This document shows, in pieces, positions 16,480 through 25,652 of a stretch of DNA of 64,000 nucleotides; the first letter of the stretch is position 1, and each line of letters starts with the position of its first letter. The notes under the pieces were generated by a model, which was given only the letters and a program-made list of their open reading frames with translations, was not told where the DNA came from and ran no database searches. Position numbers and translations under genes: made by a program. Origin of the DNA: Acidaminobacter sp964416305 (GTDB lineage Bacteria > Bacillota > Clostridia > Peptostreptococcales > Acidaminobacteraceae); NCBI GenBank assembly GCA_964416305.1, contig CAYQDM010000015.1:27237-91236 (forward strand), in the 5' to 3' direction.

Positions 16480-17817
16480 TTAGTAGTCGCCTTGAAGCAG
16501 CATAGCGTCTGCGACTTTCATAAAGCTGGAGATATTGGCACCTGCGACGAGGTCGTAACCGAAACCGTACTGCTGCGCGGCTTCAACACAATCCGTATGA
16601 ATGGTATTCATGATATCCTTGAGAATGTTGTCCACCTCTTCGAAAGTCATGTTTTGACGCATAGAGTTTTGAGTCATCTCAACTGATGAGATCGCAACGC
16701 CGCCAGCATTGCTGGCTTTTGCCGGTGTGATCAGGATGCCGTTCTTCTTGAGGTACTCGAGCGCTTCGTTCGTAGTAGGCATATTCGCGCCTTCTGCAAC
16801 GGCAATAGTACCATTCGCAACGAGTTTTTCAGCGATTTCGAGGGTAATGTCATTTTGAGTCGCGCACGGGAACGCGATATCACATTTAACATTCCAGATA
16901 TTTTCCCAACCTTCGACATATTGCGCTTGCGGGTGGGTCTTGACGTACTCGCTGATTCTTCCCTTCTTAACTTCTTTAAGATCAATCATGTAAGGGAGAT
17001 CGATGCCTTCTGCGTCATAAACATAACCGGAAGAGTCACTCATAGCGACGACCTTGATCCCGAACTCTTCAGCTTTTTGAGCGGCATAGAGCGCGACGTT
17101 GCCTGAACCGGATATGACGGCGACTTTATCTTTCATGGGAATGTTATGGTGATCAAACATCGCTTTCGTCAGATAGAGAAGTCCATAACCGGTTGCTTCT
17201 GTTCTGACAAAAGAACCGCCATATTGAAGGTGCTTGCCGGTGAGAACGCCGCCTTCATAAGCCCCGCGTATTCTCTTGTATTGACCGTAAAGGAAACCAA
17301 TTTCCCTTGAACCTACACCAATGTCACCAGCCGGAACGTCAACGTCTGGACCGATATGTCTGTAAAGCTCTGTCATGAAGCTTTGGCAGAAACGCATGAT
17401 CTCTTTGTCACTCTTTCCTTTTGGATCAAAGTCCGATCCGCCTTTACCGCCGCCAATCGGTCTGCCTGTCAATGTGTTTTTGAAGGTTTGCTCAAAGCCC
17501 AGGAATTTGAGAATACTAAGGTTGACAGTAGGATGGAATCGGAGCCCGCCTTTATAAGGACCACGGGCGCCATTGAATTGGATTCTGAAACCGCGGTTTA
17601 TGATCAACTCGCCTTTGTCGTTCACCCATGGCACTCTGAAGATGATCGTTCTCTCCGGTTCAGTCATTCTTTCAAGAATGTTCGCTTCTACATAATCCGG
17701 TCTTTGTTCAATGACCGGTGCAATGGACATAAATACCTCTTCAACCGCTTGAATAAATTCCGGCTCATTAGCATTTCTCTTTTTCACATTTGCAAGTGCA
17801 TTCTCAACATAATTCAT
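16480..17817 (-). CDS. gdhA: Glutamate dehydrogenase
   Basis: GdhA reversibly aminates 2-oxoglutarate. The 445-residue length and sequence are those of the hexameric family I enzyme: GPYKGGLRFHPTVNLSILKFLGFEQ, GGGKGGSDFDPKGKSD (catalytic lysine), PAGDIGVGSREIGFLYGQYK, and VAGANISSFMKVADAM near the end. ATG at 17817 follows TGGAGGTTT; the in-frame codons further upstream precede that site. Cofactor preference cannot be read safely. The gene has its own promoter and terminator. In a fermenter of amino acids it may run in the oxidative direction, while gltBD/glnA nearby serve assimilation. Confidence 0.95.
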   Translation of the reverse strand: MNYVENALANVKKRNANEPEFIQAVEEVFMSIAPVIEQRPDYVEANILERMTEPERTIIFRVPWVNDKGELIINRGFRIQFNGARGPYKGGLRFHPTVNLSILKFLGFEQTFKNTLTGRPIGGGKGGSDFDPKGKSDKEIMRFCQSFMTELYRHIGPDVDVPAGDIGVGSREIGFLYGQYKRIRGAYEGGVLTGKHLQYGGSFVRTEATGYGLLYLTKAMFDHHNIPMKDKVAVISGSGNVALYAAQKAEEFGIKVVAMSDSSGYVYDAEGIDLPYMIDLKEVKKGRISEYVKTHPQAQYVEGWENIWNVKCDIAFPCATQNDITLEIAEKLVANGTIAVAEGANMPTTNEALEYLKKNGILITPAKASNAGGVAISSVEMTQNSMRQNMTFEEVDNILKDIMNTIHTDCVEAAQQYGFGYDLVAGANISSFMKVADAMLLQGDY

Positions 17818-17893
17818 TTTATAAAACCTCCATTCAATTTTATGTATTCGGCGTTGTATAATTATCACTCGAACACTGCTTGATTAGTTATTG

Positions 17894-17922
17894 ATTTTAA
17901 TAGCGAAACACGAATAAGTCAA
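17894..17922 (-). promoter_or_regulatory. Promoter of gdhA
   Basis: On the minus strand TTGACT (complement of 17917-17922), a 17-base spacer and TAAAAT (complement of 17894-17899) lie about 80 bases upstream of the start codon. Confidence 0.78.
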
Positions 17923-18249
17923 TAGAGATTTGACAGAATACTTTGTCTTTTTTCAGGTACACACCCTTAAAACCCTTGGAATTGAGTCATTTTTCAAAAC
18001 AACGTTGAAAACAAGTTGCACATTTTCCTATTTTTTTAGAAGTCGAAATAATTGTATACGATAATGCATAAACGCAATTATATTCGTCGGTTGAATAATC
18101 GGATAATTCAAATTATGAAATTTGCAATTTTATAATATTCATTTTTGCGGCAGAATTGTATAAACATTTTGAAATCAGCGGCATACAGGCGCCCAATTTT
18201 ATTATAAAATCTCATTTGGAATATTTTATAAAGTTTAAACCCAGAAATA
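17923..18249. other. A+T-rich intergenic stretch, no gene seen
   Basis: This stretch separates gdhA from the end of the gat operon transcript. It is strongly A+T-rich. A 67-codon frame on the minus strand (18108-18311) has no convincing ribosome binding site and overlaps the gat terminator, so it is not called. Confidence 0.6.
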
Positions 18250-18292
18250 AAAAATCCGAACCTTATCTCTTTAACAGATTTAACGTTCGGAT
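18250..18292 (-). terminator. Terminator of the aspS-gatC/gatA/gatB transcript
   Basis: On the minus strand ATCCGAAC and GTTCGGAT form a stem, followed by T6AT3. A small TGCCGC/GCGGCA hairpin precedes it (18296-18310). Confidence 0.75.
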
Positions 18293-18422
18293 CGATGCCG
18301 CACAGCGGCACTTTTCAATTTTTTTAATAAGTCTTCAACATTTTTACCTAATCTTCGAAAAAACGTCGTTTAACTCACGCCATCACTGTAGATTTGTCGG
18401 AAACCGCCTCAATTTCCTTACT

Positions 18423-19862
18423 CTATTTCATACTTTGAATCGCGCTTTCCAGCAGTTCACTGACCAATTTTGGATTGGCTTTGCCTTTAGTCTTAGCCAT
18501 TACTTGGCCCATCAAAGATTGAAACGCCTTATTTTTACCTTCCAAATATTCAAGTACGGCTTTCTGATTCACATCCATCACCTCAGCGACGACCTTTTTC
18601 AGCAGCTCCGGATCACTGATCTGCTTCAAATCCTGCGCACTAATGATCGCGTCCGGATGCCCGCCCCCTGTCCACATAATACTAAGGACTCTCTTTCCAA
18701 TGCCCATATGGATGGTATCATCCTCAATGCGATTCACCAGGTCTCTCAGATCCTCGGCGCCAAATAACGGCACTCTTTCTTCCCCTTCCTGATCTCCCAG
18801 GAGTCTGAAGATCTCAGTCGTCATGACATTGGAGAGAAGTTTGACGTTGCTGCATCCAACAGCAGCCTGTTCAAAATAATCCGCGATAGCCCGGGAGGAC
18901 ACCAACTGTTCCGCATCATAGGCGCCGAGTCCATAGTGCTGGATATAGTGGGCTTTTCGCTCGTCCGGCATCTGCGGAAGCTCCGACGTCAAATTTGAGA
19001 TTCTTTCACCGGTGATGACTATAGGCATCAAATCCGGATCAGGAAAATAACGGTAGTCATGTGCGTCTTCCTTCGTCCTCATGGAAATCGATTTTCCAGC
19101 GGTCTGATCCCAACGCCGCGTCTCCTGAACCACCTTGCCGCCGGAAGTGACCAGGGCAATCTGGCGCTGAGACTCATGCTCAATGGCCTTCTGAATAAAA
19201 TTGAAAGAATTCAGATTTTTCATTTCCGTTCGTATGCCATATTCCGAACTGCCGCGTTGTCTGACCGATAAGTTGACGTCGCAGCGAAATGCACCTTCGT
19301 TCATTTTACAGTCCGAGATTCCCGCGTAGATCAGGATCGCCCTGAGTTTTCTCAGGTAAGCCCCCACCTCTTCCGCGCTTCTGAAGTCAGGTTCTGAGAC
19401 AATTTCAATCAGCGGAACCCCGCCGCGGTTGTAGTCGATCAACGTGCCTTCACCGTCATGAATCAATTTTCCGGCGTCCTCTTCAATATGAATGCGGGTA
19501 ATACCGATTCTTCTGGTCTCGCCACGGACTTCCACATCAATGTAGCCCCCATGACAAAGCGGCAGATCATATTGGCTGATTTGGTAGGCTTTTGGCAAAT
19601 CCGGATAAAAATAATTCTTCCTGTCCTGCTTGCCATACGCCGTGATCTCACAATTAGTGGCTATGCCAGCTTTGACAGCAGCGTCCACCACTTTCTCATT
19701 CAGAACCGGAAGCGCGCCCGGAAGTCCGAGACATACCCTGCAAACCTGCGTGTTGGGCGGCGCCCCAAACGACGTTGAACAGCCGCAGAAAATTTTGGTC
19801 GCCGTCTTGAGTTCCACATGCACCTCAAGCCCCATGACCACTTCAAAGTCCTTAGCCGTCAT
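18423..19862 (-). CDS. gatB: Asp/Glu-tRNA amidotransferase subunit B
   Basis: GatB is the tRNA-binding and kinase subunit of GatCAB, which turns Glu-tRNA(Gln) (or Asp-tRNA(Asn)) into the amidated form. The 479-residue protein opens FEVVMGLEVHVELKTATKIFCGC and has the expected GKQDRKNYFYPDLPKAYQISQYDLPLC segment, the zinc-type C-x-C, and the C-terminal YqeY-like helical domain (about 330-479, ending LLESAIQSMK). ATG at 19862 is chosen because it matches the family start; in-frame codons to 19904 lie inside gatA. The start overlaps the end of gatA by 11 bases, a clear sign of coupled translation. Confidence 0.96.
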   Translation of the reverse strand: MTAKDFEVVMGLEVHVELKTATKIFCGCSTSFGAPPNTQVCRVCLGLPGALPVLNEKVVDAAVKAGIATNCEITAYGKQDRKNYFYPDLPKAYQISQYDLPLCHGGYIDVEVRGETRRIGITRIHIEEDAGKLIHDGEGTLIDYNRGGVPLIEIVSEPDFRSAEEVGAYLRKLRAILIYAGISDCKMNEGAFRCDVNLSVRQRGSSEYGIRTEMKNLNSFNFIQKAIEHESQRQIALVTSGGKVVQETRRWDQTAGKSISMRTKEDAHDYRYFPDPDLMPIVITGERISNLTSELPQMPDERKAHYIQHYGLGAYDAEQLVSSRAIADYFEQAAVGCSNVKLLSNVMTTEIFRLLGDQEGEERVPLFGAEDLRDLVNRIEDDTIHMGIGKRVLSIMWTGGGHPDAIISAQDLKQISDPELLKKVVAEVMDVNQKAVLEYLEGKNKAFQSLMGQVMAKTKGKANPKLVSELLESAIQSMK

Positions 19863-21309
19863 GTCGCCACCCCCCAACAGACTGTTCAAAGGTATACGCC
19901 GCACGAATCAACGTCTTCTCATCAAAAGGTTTTCCTATTAACTGCATGCCAACAGGCATGCCGCTTGAGTCCTTTCCGCACGGTACTGAAATGGCCGGGA
20001 CACCGGCGATATTGATAGGCACCGTATAAATATCCTCCATGTACATCTCCAGAGGGTCTTTGCTTTTCTCCCCCAGCTTCCAGGCAGTGGTAGGCGCCAC
20101 AGGCGACAAGATCAGGTCATAGGTCTTGAATAAGTCGCTGAATTCTTTGCGGATCAAACCCCTGACTTGCTGCGCCTTCTTGTAATAGGCGTCATAATAG
20201 CCCGAACTTAAGGCGTAGGTGCCCAGCAGAATCCTACGCTTGACTTCTTTCCCAAAACCCTGGCTTCGGGTTTTGACATACAAGTCTCTCAAGTCCTCGA
20301 ACTCATCTGCCCTATAGCCATACTGCACCCCGTCAAACCTCGCCAGATTCGACGACGCTTCCGCAGATGATATCAAATAATAAGCCGGCAGCGCGTATTC
20401 CATTGTCGTGACACTGACTTCATCCACATCCGCACCAAGCAGTTCGAAGCGTCGCGCCGCTTCCAGCACGGCTGACTTGACCTCCGGGTTCAGCCCTTTC
20501 GCAAAATATTCTTTTGGCAGAGCAATCTTCATGCCTTTCACGTCCGCCCTCAAACTGTCCCGAAAATCCGGCCAGTCCACGGTTGCGGACGTGGAATCCC
20601 GTGAATCATGTCCCACCAACACATTCATCACATGCGCAAGGTCCGTCACATCCCGAGTCAACGGCCCAATCTGGTCCAGAGAGGAAGCGAAGGCGATCAG
20701 CCCATACCTTGATACCGCGCCATAAGTTGGCTTCAGACCCACCACACCGCAAAAGGCAGCCGGCTGACGAATCGAACCACCCGTGTCTGATCCCAGCGTA
20801 AACGCAGCCTGCGAAGACGCGACCGCCGCCGCCGAGCCGCCGGAGCTCCCTCCGGGCACCCTCGTCAGATCGACAGGGTTTCGCACCGGCTTTATGTAGG
20901 AATTCTCCGTGGACGAACCCATGGCGAACTCATCCATGTTCAATTTCCCAAGGATGACCGCATCCGCGCGATTGAGCTTCTCGACGACCGTCGCGTCAAA
21001 AGGCGAAGTATACTGAACCAGCATTTTTGAGGCGCAGGTCGTTGGCATGGCTGTCGTGCACAAATTGTCCTTCAGTCCGCCAGGTATGCCGGCCAAAGGC
21101 CCAAGTGCCAGACCTTTCAGCCGATGGTCATCGATTCGCACCGCCTGGCGCATAGCACCCTGCCGGTCCAAGTTAATCCACGAGCCTATCTCTGCGTCCA
21201 CTCGGTCGATCTGCTCGAAATAGGCGCTCACGAGCTCTTGGCTGGAGATCTCTTTTTTGCCAAGCAGCAAAAGACTCTCAGCGAGTGAAAACTCATTCAT
21301 TTTTTTCAT
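19852..21309 (-). CDS. gatA: Asp/Glu-tRNA amidotransferase subunit A
   Basis: GatA is the glutaminase/amidase subunit. The amidase signature holds the Ser-cisSer-Lys triad: GGLKDNLCT (catalytic lysine), then RVPGGSSGGSAAAVASSQAAFTLGSDTGGSIRQPAAFCG with the two serines. Length 485 is normal. The ATG follows AGGAGGT and lies 14 bases after the aspS-gatC stop, so the three genes form one operon. Glutamine produced by GlnA next door would be the amide donor; this is a metabolic inference. One GCCGATGGTC copy lies inside (21120-21129, coding for part of DDHRL). Confidence 0.97.
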   Translation of the reverse strand: MKKMNEFSLAESLLLLGKKEISSQELVSAYFEQIDRVDAEIGSWINLDRQGAMRQAVRIDDHRLKGLALGPLAGIPGGLKDNLCTTAMPTTCASKMLVQYTSPFDATVVEKLNRADAVILGKLNMDEFAMGSSTENSYIKPVRNPVDLTRVPGGSSGGSAAAVASSQAAFTLGSDTGGSIRQPAAFCGVVGLKPTYGAVSRYGLIAFASSLDQIGPLTRDVTDLAHVMNVLVGHDSRDSTSATVDWPDFRDSLRADVKGMKIALPKEYFAKGLNPEVKSAVLEAARRFELLGADVDEVSVTTMEYALPAYYLISSAEASSNLARFDGVQYGYRADEFEDLRDLYVKTRSQGFGKEVKRRILLGTYALSSGYYDAYYKKAQQVRGLIRKEFSDLFKTYDLILSPVAPTTAWKLGEKSKDPLEMYMEDIYTVPINIAGVPAISVPCGKDSSGMPVGMQLIGKPFDEKTLIRAAYTFEQSVGGWRHDG

Positions 21310-21323
21310 AGCTCTGACACCTC

Positions 21324-23402
21324 CTATTCTACAGTCTTAGGCACGAAGTAGCAGCCGTCCTTTTGGGCAGGCGCGCCCTTCAGAATCAGGTCGCGATCAT
21401 CCGATACCCCCTGTAGATCCGCCCTGAAGACGTTTTCTATTGGCATGATATGGGCCATTGGATCCAGCCCTGAGACATCCAGTTCGTTTAACTTATCCGC
21501 AAAGGCAATAATGTCCTGAAGGTTTCTCGTCAACTCCTCTTTTTCCTCTTCGTTGAGTTCAAGTCGCGCCAGGGCGGCGACGTAATCGACGTCCTCATTT
21601 GAGACCAAAGGCTTTTCAGGCTCCACATGGACGTAATCCTTGGAACCGGACAGCAAATCTAGTTCTTTGAGCTGACTCTGACTAACCCTCGACGGACTTT
21701 GGCTCATAGCGCAGGACCCATCTCGCATCTTCGGAAACGCAATGACATCCCGTATGCTGTCTGCACCAACGACCAGCATCATCAGACGGTCCAGTCCAAA
21801 GGCAAACCCGCCGTGCGGCGGCGCGCCATACTGAAACGCGTCCAGCATAAATCCAAAGCGCTCTTGAGCACTGGTTTCAGAGAAACCAAGGAGTTTAAAC
21901 ATCCTCTTCTGGAGCTCTCTCTGATGAATCCTGATACTGCCGCTGCCCAGCTCGACGCCGTTGAGCACCACATCATAGGCTTTGGCCCGAACCTTCAGAG
22001 GCTCTTTCTCAAGCAGCGGCAAATCCGCTTCCACCGGCATGGTAAACGGATGGTGCATTGCCACATAGCGATTTTCTTCTGCATCCCATTCCAGGAGCGG
22101 AAAGTCCGTCACAATAAGAAAAGCAAAATCATCTTTTTGTCTCAAGTGCCTGAGATCCGCCAAATCAAGGCGCAGGCTTCCAAGTATCGATCTGGCCGCC
22201 TCCAGTCTGTCCGCGCTGAAAATAATGAAATCTCCAGGTTTTCCATCCAGCCGCTCTATCATTTTATCGAGTTCTTCTTTCTTAAAGAACTTAGTCAGCA
22301 CTGAATAGAGTTCCCCATTTTCTCGAATGGCGATCCAAGCCATGCCTTTTCCGCCGTAGGACACCGCCTTTTGAGTGAGAAATTCAATCTCCGTTCTCGT
22401 CAAATCTCCATAACCTTTGGCATTGATTGCCCGAACGACCCCGCCGGACGCCGCTACTTTCTTGAAGACTTCAAAACTGCAGGACGCAGCTATATCTGTC
22501 AGATCGACAATTTCCATGCCAAAACGAAGGTCCGGCTTATCGACACCATACCTGTCCATAGCTTCCAGCCAGGTCATTCGGCGCATAGGCAGCACAATAT
22601 CTTTTCCGAGCACCGTTTTAAACACCGAAGCGAACAACGTCTCCAGGAGAGATTCAATCTCGACTTCATCCACGAAGCTCATTTCCATGTCCACTTGGGT
22701 GAACTCTGGCTGTCGATCCGCTCTGAGGTCTTCGTCCCGAAAACAGCGCGCTACCTGAAAATACCGGTCTACACCACCTACCATGAGGAGCTGCTTATAG
22801 ATCTGCGGACTCTGCGGCAAGGCGTAAAAGCTGCCTTTGAAGACGCGGCTCGGAACCAGATAGTCCCTGGCACCCTCTGGCGTACTCTTGGTCAGCACCG
22901 GTGTCTCGACTTCAAGAAAGCGTTGTCCCATTAAAAATTCCCGCACCGCCTGGGTCATTTTCTGACGCATTTTCAAATTATGTAAAAGGTCAGGCCGCCT
23001 AAGATCCAAATATCTGTGCTTGAGCCGCAGCTCTTCGCGGACACTGCTCTTTTCTTCAATGGCAAAAGGCGGTGTTTTGGCCTCTGACAGGATTTTGAGT
23101 TTTCTTGCTCTCAGTTCCACCGTCCCGGTTTCCAGCAGCGGATTGACCGTTTCCGGATCCCGCTTTTCAATGACACCTTCTATTGCTATGACATACTCAC
23201 TCCGAATTCGTTCCGCCTTGACAAAATCCGCTTCGTCCACATTTTTTGCGTCTATGACGATCTGTGCAAGGCCTGTGTGATCTCTGAGGTCAATAAATAT
23301 TACCCCGCCGAGATCGCGCCTGCGCTGCGCCCAGCCCATCATGACGGCTTTTGAGTTTATGTCCGTTTCTCTAATTTCACCACAATAATGACTGCGTTTC
23401 AT
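21324..23402 (-). CDS. aspS: Aspartyl-tRNA synthetase fused to amidotransferase subunit GatC
   Basis: Residues 1 to about 588 are a bacterial-type AspRS: OB-fold anticodon domain (GWAQRRRDLGGVIFIDLRD), class II motif 2 (FRDEDLRADRQPEFTQVDMEMSF), GAD insertion, and motif 3 (GGFAFGLDRLMMLV). After a short linker, residues 600-692 are a complete GatC: VDYVAALARLELNEEEKEEL ... FRADLQGVSDDRDLILKGAPAQKDGCYFVPKTVE. There is no stop, frameshift or start signal between them, and no separate gatC next to gatA. The product would therefore physically link Asp-tRNA synthesis to the amidotransferase. ATG at 23402 matches the AspRS start; upstream codons to 23441 are less likely. Leu at position 31 resembles discriminating enzymes. 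Confidence 0.95.
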   Translation of the reverse strand: MKRSHYCGEIRETDINSKAVMMGWAQRRRDLGGVIFIDLRDHTGLAQIVIDAKNVDEADFVKAERIRSEYVIAIEGVIEKRDPETVNPLLETGTVELRARKLKILSEAKTPPFAIEEKSSVREELRLKHRYLDLRRPDLLHNLKMRQKMTQAVREFLMGQRFLEVETPVLTKSTPEGARDYLVPSRVFKGSFYALPQSPQIYKQLLMVGGVDRYFQVARCFRDEDLRADRQPEFTQVDMEMSFVDEVEIESLLETLFASVFKTVLGKDIVLPMRRMTWLEAMDRYGVDKPDLRFGMEIVDLTDIAASCSFEVFKKVAASGGVVRAINAKGYGDLTRTEIEFLTQKAVSYGGKGMAWIAIRENGELYSVLTKFFKKEELDKMIERLDGKPGDFIIFSADRLEAARSILGSLRLDLADLRHLRQKDDFAFLIVTDFPLLEWDAEENRYVAMHHPFTMPVEADLPLLEKEPLKVRAKAYDVVLNGVELGSGSIRIHQRELQKRMFKLLGFSETSAQERFGFMLDAFQYGAPPHGGFAFGLDRLMMLVVGADSIRDVIAFPKMRDGSCAMSQSPSRVSQSQLKELDLLSGSKDYVHVEPEKPLVSNEDVDYVAALARLELNEEEKEELTRNLQDIIAFADKLNELDVSGLDPMAHIMPIENVFRADLQGVSDDRDLILKGAPAQKDGCYFVPKTVE

Positions 23403-23589
23403 GGTGCCAAGTGTCTCCGCCAAGCTGATGCCCCCTTCCAACTATCTTCAACCATCTTCAACTTGCTGCCGGTTTCTTCAAAATTCAGGTTTCTTCAAAG
23501 TTCCACCTACGCGAATTTCTACAAAATAAAAATAGCGAAGCGGGGCACCCCAAAAGATCCCCCACCCCGAATTATGTCATTTATATCCT

Positions 23590-25500
23590 TTATAGCACTT
23601 CCGTAAACAGATTGTGGCGGTAATCAAGATATAGCGCCTTCAGCTGCGTCATCTTGGCCATCATTTCCACCTGCAGCTCACTCGCTGCCTCATAGTCCGC
23701 CGCAGACATAGCTTGTTTGATTCTGGAAAACAACGCTCTTTTGTCGAGACTGTTTTTCATCAGTTCATTCCTCAGCGATCGAATTTTTTCCCAGTTGACA
23801 ATATCGAGATCCGTGACTTCCTCAATGTCATGCAGCTTGACATATTTGCGGATGAGATCTTCATTCGCCGGAATGACGCGGTTCGTCAGCTCAGAGACCC
23901 ACTGACTCAGAATCGTGGCTTGGTAGGATTCGATAATCGCCGCCGGGAAAACATCCCCCCGCGTCAACACTTTCACTTTTCCATTGCTGCGTTCAAAAGC
24001 GCCGAGATTCTCCCACACTGTCCTCGGCGGAATCCCGAAGAGTTTGCTGCGTTCTTCTGCGGAGTAGTGTTCAAAGACATCCTCTTCGCTTCTGTAGGCT
24101 CTGTCTTTTTCGAGATATCCCGCCTCTTCTCCGTACGCCTTCGACATTTCTTTTTCGAGATCCGCTTCAGACAACTTCGCGTTCAGGACGTACAGCACGC
24201 CGTCAAGCATTGCCTGATAGGCCGCAGCACCTAACAAGTAGGTGTTGGACAAAGGATTTGGCGCCCTGAGCTCAAAGCGCGTCGCGAACGGATTCTCGGT
24301 ATCCCGCACCAATCCAATCAGGACCGTTCTGTTCCTTGCCGGCATTTCAGGGGTGTGGCCTACGGATGCCACGGTACAGACCGGCGCTTCAAAGCCCGGC
24401 TTAAGTCGGTTGAAGGCATCGTTGGATGAGGTAACAAACGGATTGACGACCTCATAATTCTTCAAAACGCCCATCAGCGCACCCCAGCCAAAGGCATTCA
24501 TATAGGATTTTTTCATGTCCTTTGGCGCAAAGAGATTAAGACGCCTTCCCGAAGTCAGCTTCACCGCGATCCCAAGGTGATGGTGCTCGCCATTGCCCGC
24601 GACGCCCTCAATAGGCTTCGCTCTGAAGGTCACCTTGAGGCCATGTCGGAAAAAGACTTCCTGAATAATTTCACGGGCGAACAATTCGTTGTCCGCAGAT
24701 TGAAGGGCCTCATCATATTTCCAGTCGATTTCAAGCTGCTCCATGATGTGGGAAAATTGTCCCTCGCCGGCGAGCTGAGCCGGTATGCCCCCGACCTCTT
24801 TGTGGCCCATTTCAGCACCAAAACCCATTCTGTCAAGACTGATCAGCGCCTGCTCCATGGCAGTTCTCACCGGTCCGACCGTTCGCTTCCAGTATTGCTC
24901 TTTCAGCGTCTGGGAAGCGCTGAGTTTTTCAGTGTCCGACTTCTGATTTGGTGTTTTGACCCAAAATTCGAGCTCCGTCGCCATGGTCATAATGACTTCC
25001 GCCACCTGCTCCTCCGCCTTGATATTAAGAACTTCACGGGCATAGGCGTTCGAGTTCAGCTCGTTTTTAAGGGTTTCCTTGAAATAGTCCGTTGAGCGCT
25101 TCAAAATTGACCGTGAGCAGACCGCAATGCCGTCGTGATAGAGGTAAGCCGGAATCACCAGGGTGCCCACGGGCTTTTGTGTTTCAGGGTCACGGTGAGA
25201 CACGTTGTAATCGACAATCCATTTGACGGATAAGTCCGGAATCAGATCGACTTTAGCATTGTTGATTTCCGCAATTTTGGGCAAATAGACACTGGAGCCG
25301 TCCGTCTGGGCGCCCGTCTTCAGGAAGCCTTCGACGTCTTCCAGCATCAGCTGTATCGGAATTTTCTCGTCTGTACTGTTGTTTCCAAGATCCACTGCCA
25401 TCAGGGAAACAAATTTGATCTGCGGATTGCTTTCCAGCAGCTGCTTGATGGCAGCCGCATCATGCTGGTCATCGGGAATCACGTGAAGTAAGTTGTACAT
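23590..25500 (-). CDS. glnA: Glutamine synthetase, long clostridial type
   Basis: This protein of 636 residues makes glutamine from glutamate, ammonia and ATP. Catalytic elements are recognisable in order: MATELEFWV, MGFGAEMGHKEVGG (metal-binding segment), KPIEGVAGNGEHHHLGI (corresponding to the ATP/glutamate K-P-x-x-G-x-x-G-x-G-x-H motif) and NRTVLIGLVRDTENPFATRFELRAPNPLSNTYLLG. It is longer than type I enzymes (about 440-470) and shorter than GSIII (about 700), with an extra C-terminal helical part (about 480-636). The ATG follows TTTGGAGGT. It lies downstream of gltD in the same direction, separated by 150 bases containing an inverted motif pair. Confidence 0.92.
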   Translation of the reverse strand: MYNLLHVIPDDQHDAAAIKQLLESNPQIKFVSLMAVDLGNNSTDEKIPIQLMLEDVEGFLKTGAQTDGSSVYLPKIAEINNAKVDLIPDLSVKWIVDYNVSHRDPETQKPVGTLVIPAYLYHDGIAVCSRSILKRSTDYFKETLKNELNSNAYAREVLNIKAEEQVAEVIMTMATELEFWVKTPNQKSDTEKLSASQTLKEQYWKRTVGPVRTAMEQALISLDRMGFGAEMGHKEVGGIPAQLAGEGQFSHIMEQLEIDWKYDEALQSADNELFAREIIQEVFFRHGLKVTFRAKPIEGVAGNGEHHHLGIAVKLTSGRRLNLFAPKDMKKSYMNAFGWGALMGVLKNYEVVNPFVTSSNDAFNRLKPGFEAPVCTVASVGHTPEMPARNRTVLIGLVRDTENPFATRFELRAPNPLSNTYLLGAAAYQAMLDGVLYVLNAKLSEADLEKEMSKAYGEEAGYLEKDRAYRSEEDVFEHYSAEERSKLFGIPPRTVWENLGAFERSNGKVKVLTRGDVFPAAIIESYQATILSQWVSELTNRVIPANEDLIRKYVKLHDIEEVTDLDIVNWEKIRSLRNELMKNSLDKRALFSRIKQAMSAADYEAASELQVEMMAKMTQLKALYLDYRHNLFTEVL

Positions 25501-25587
25501 AAGACACCTCCAAAAGTTTTTGAGTTTCATGCCTGCAGGAACCGTACATTGTCTGCCTCGCAGGCCCTAAAAAGAAAGACTATTTTT

Positions 25588-25635
25588 GCCGATGGTCGCG
25601 GTTTCAGACCCTTTGTCGCAAATACGACCATCGGC
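25588..25635. repeat. Inverted pair of the GCCGATGGTC motif between gltD and glnA
   Basis: GCCGATGGTCG at 25588 and CGACCATCGGC at 25625-25635 form an 11-bp stem around a 26-base loop. There is no T run on the minus-strand downstream side, so termination is doubtful. The pairing of two motif copies is exact. Confidence 0.7.
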
Positions 25636-25652
25636 CAACTCGCTTAAAATCT

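Noticed and set aside
18108..18311. 67-codon minus-strand frame between gdhA and gatB
   Set aside because: No ribosome binding site, A+T-driven composition, and it includes the gat operon terminator.
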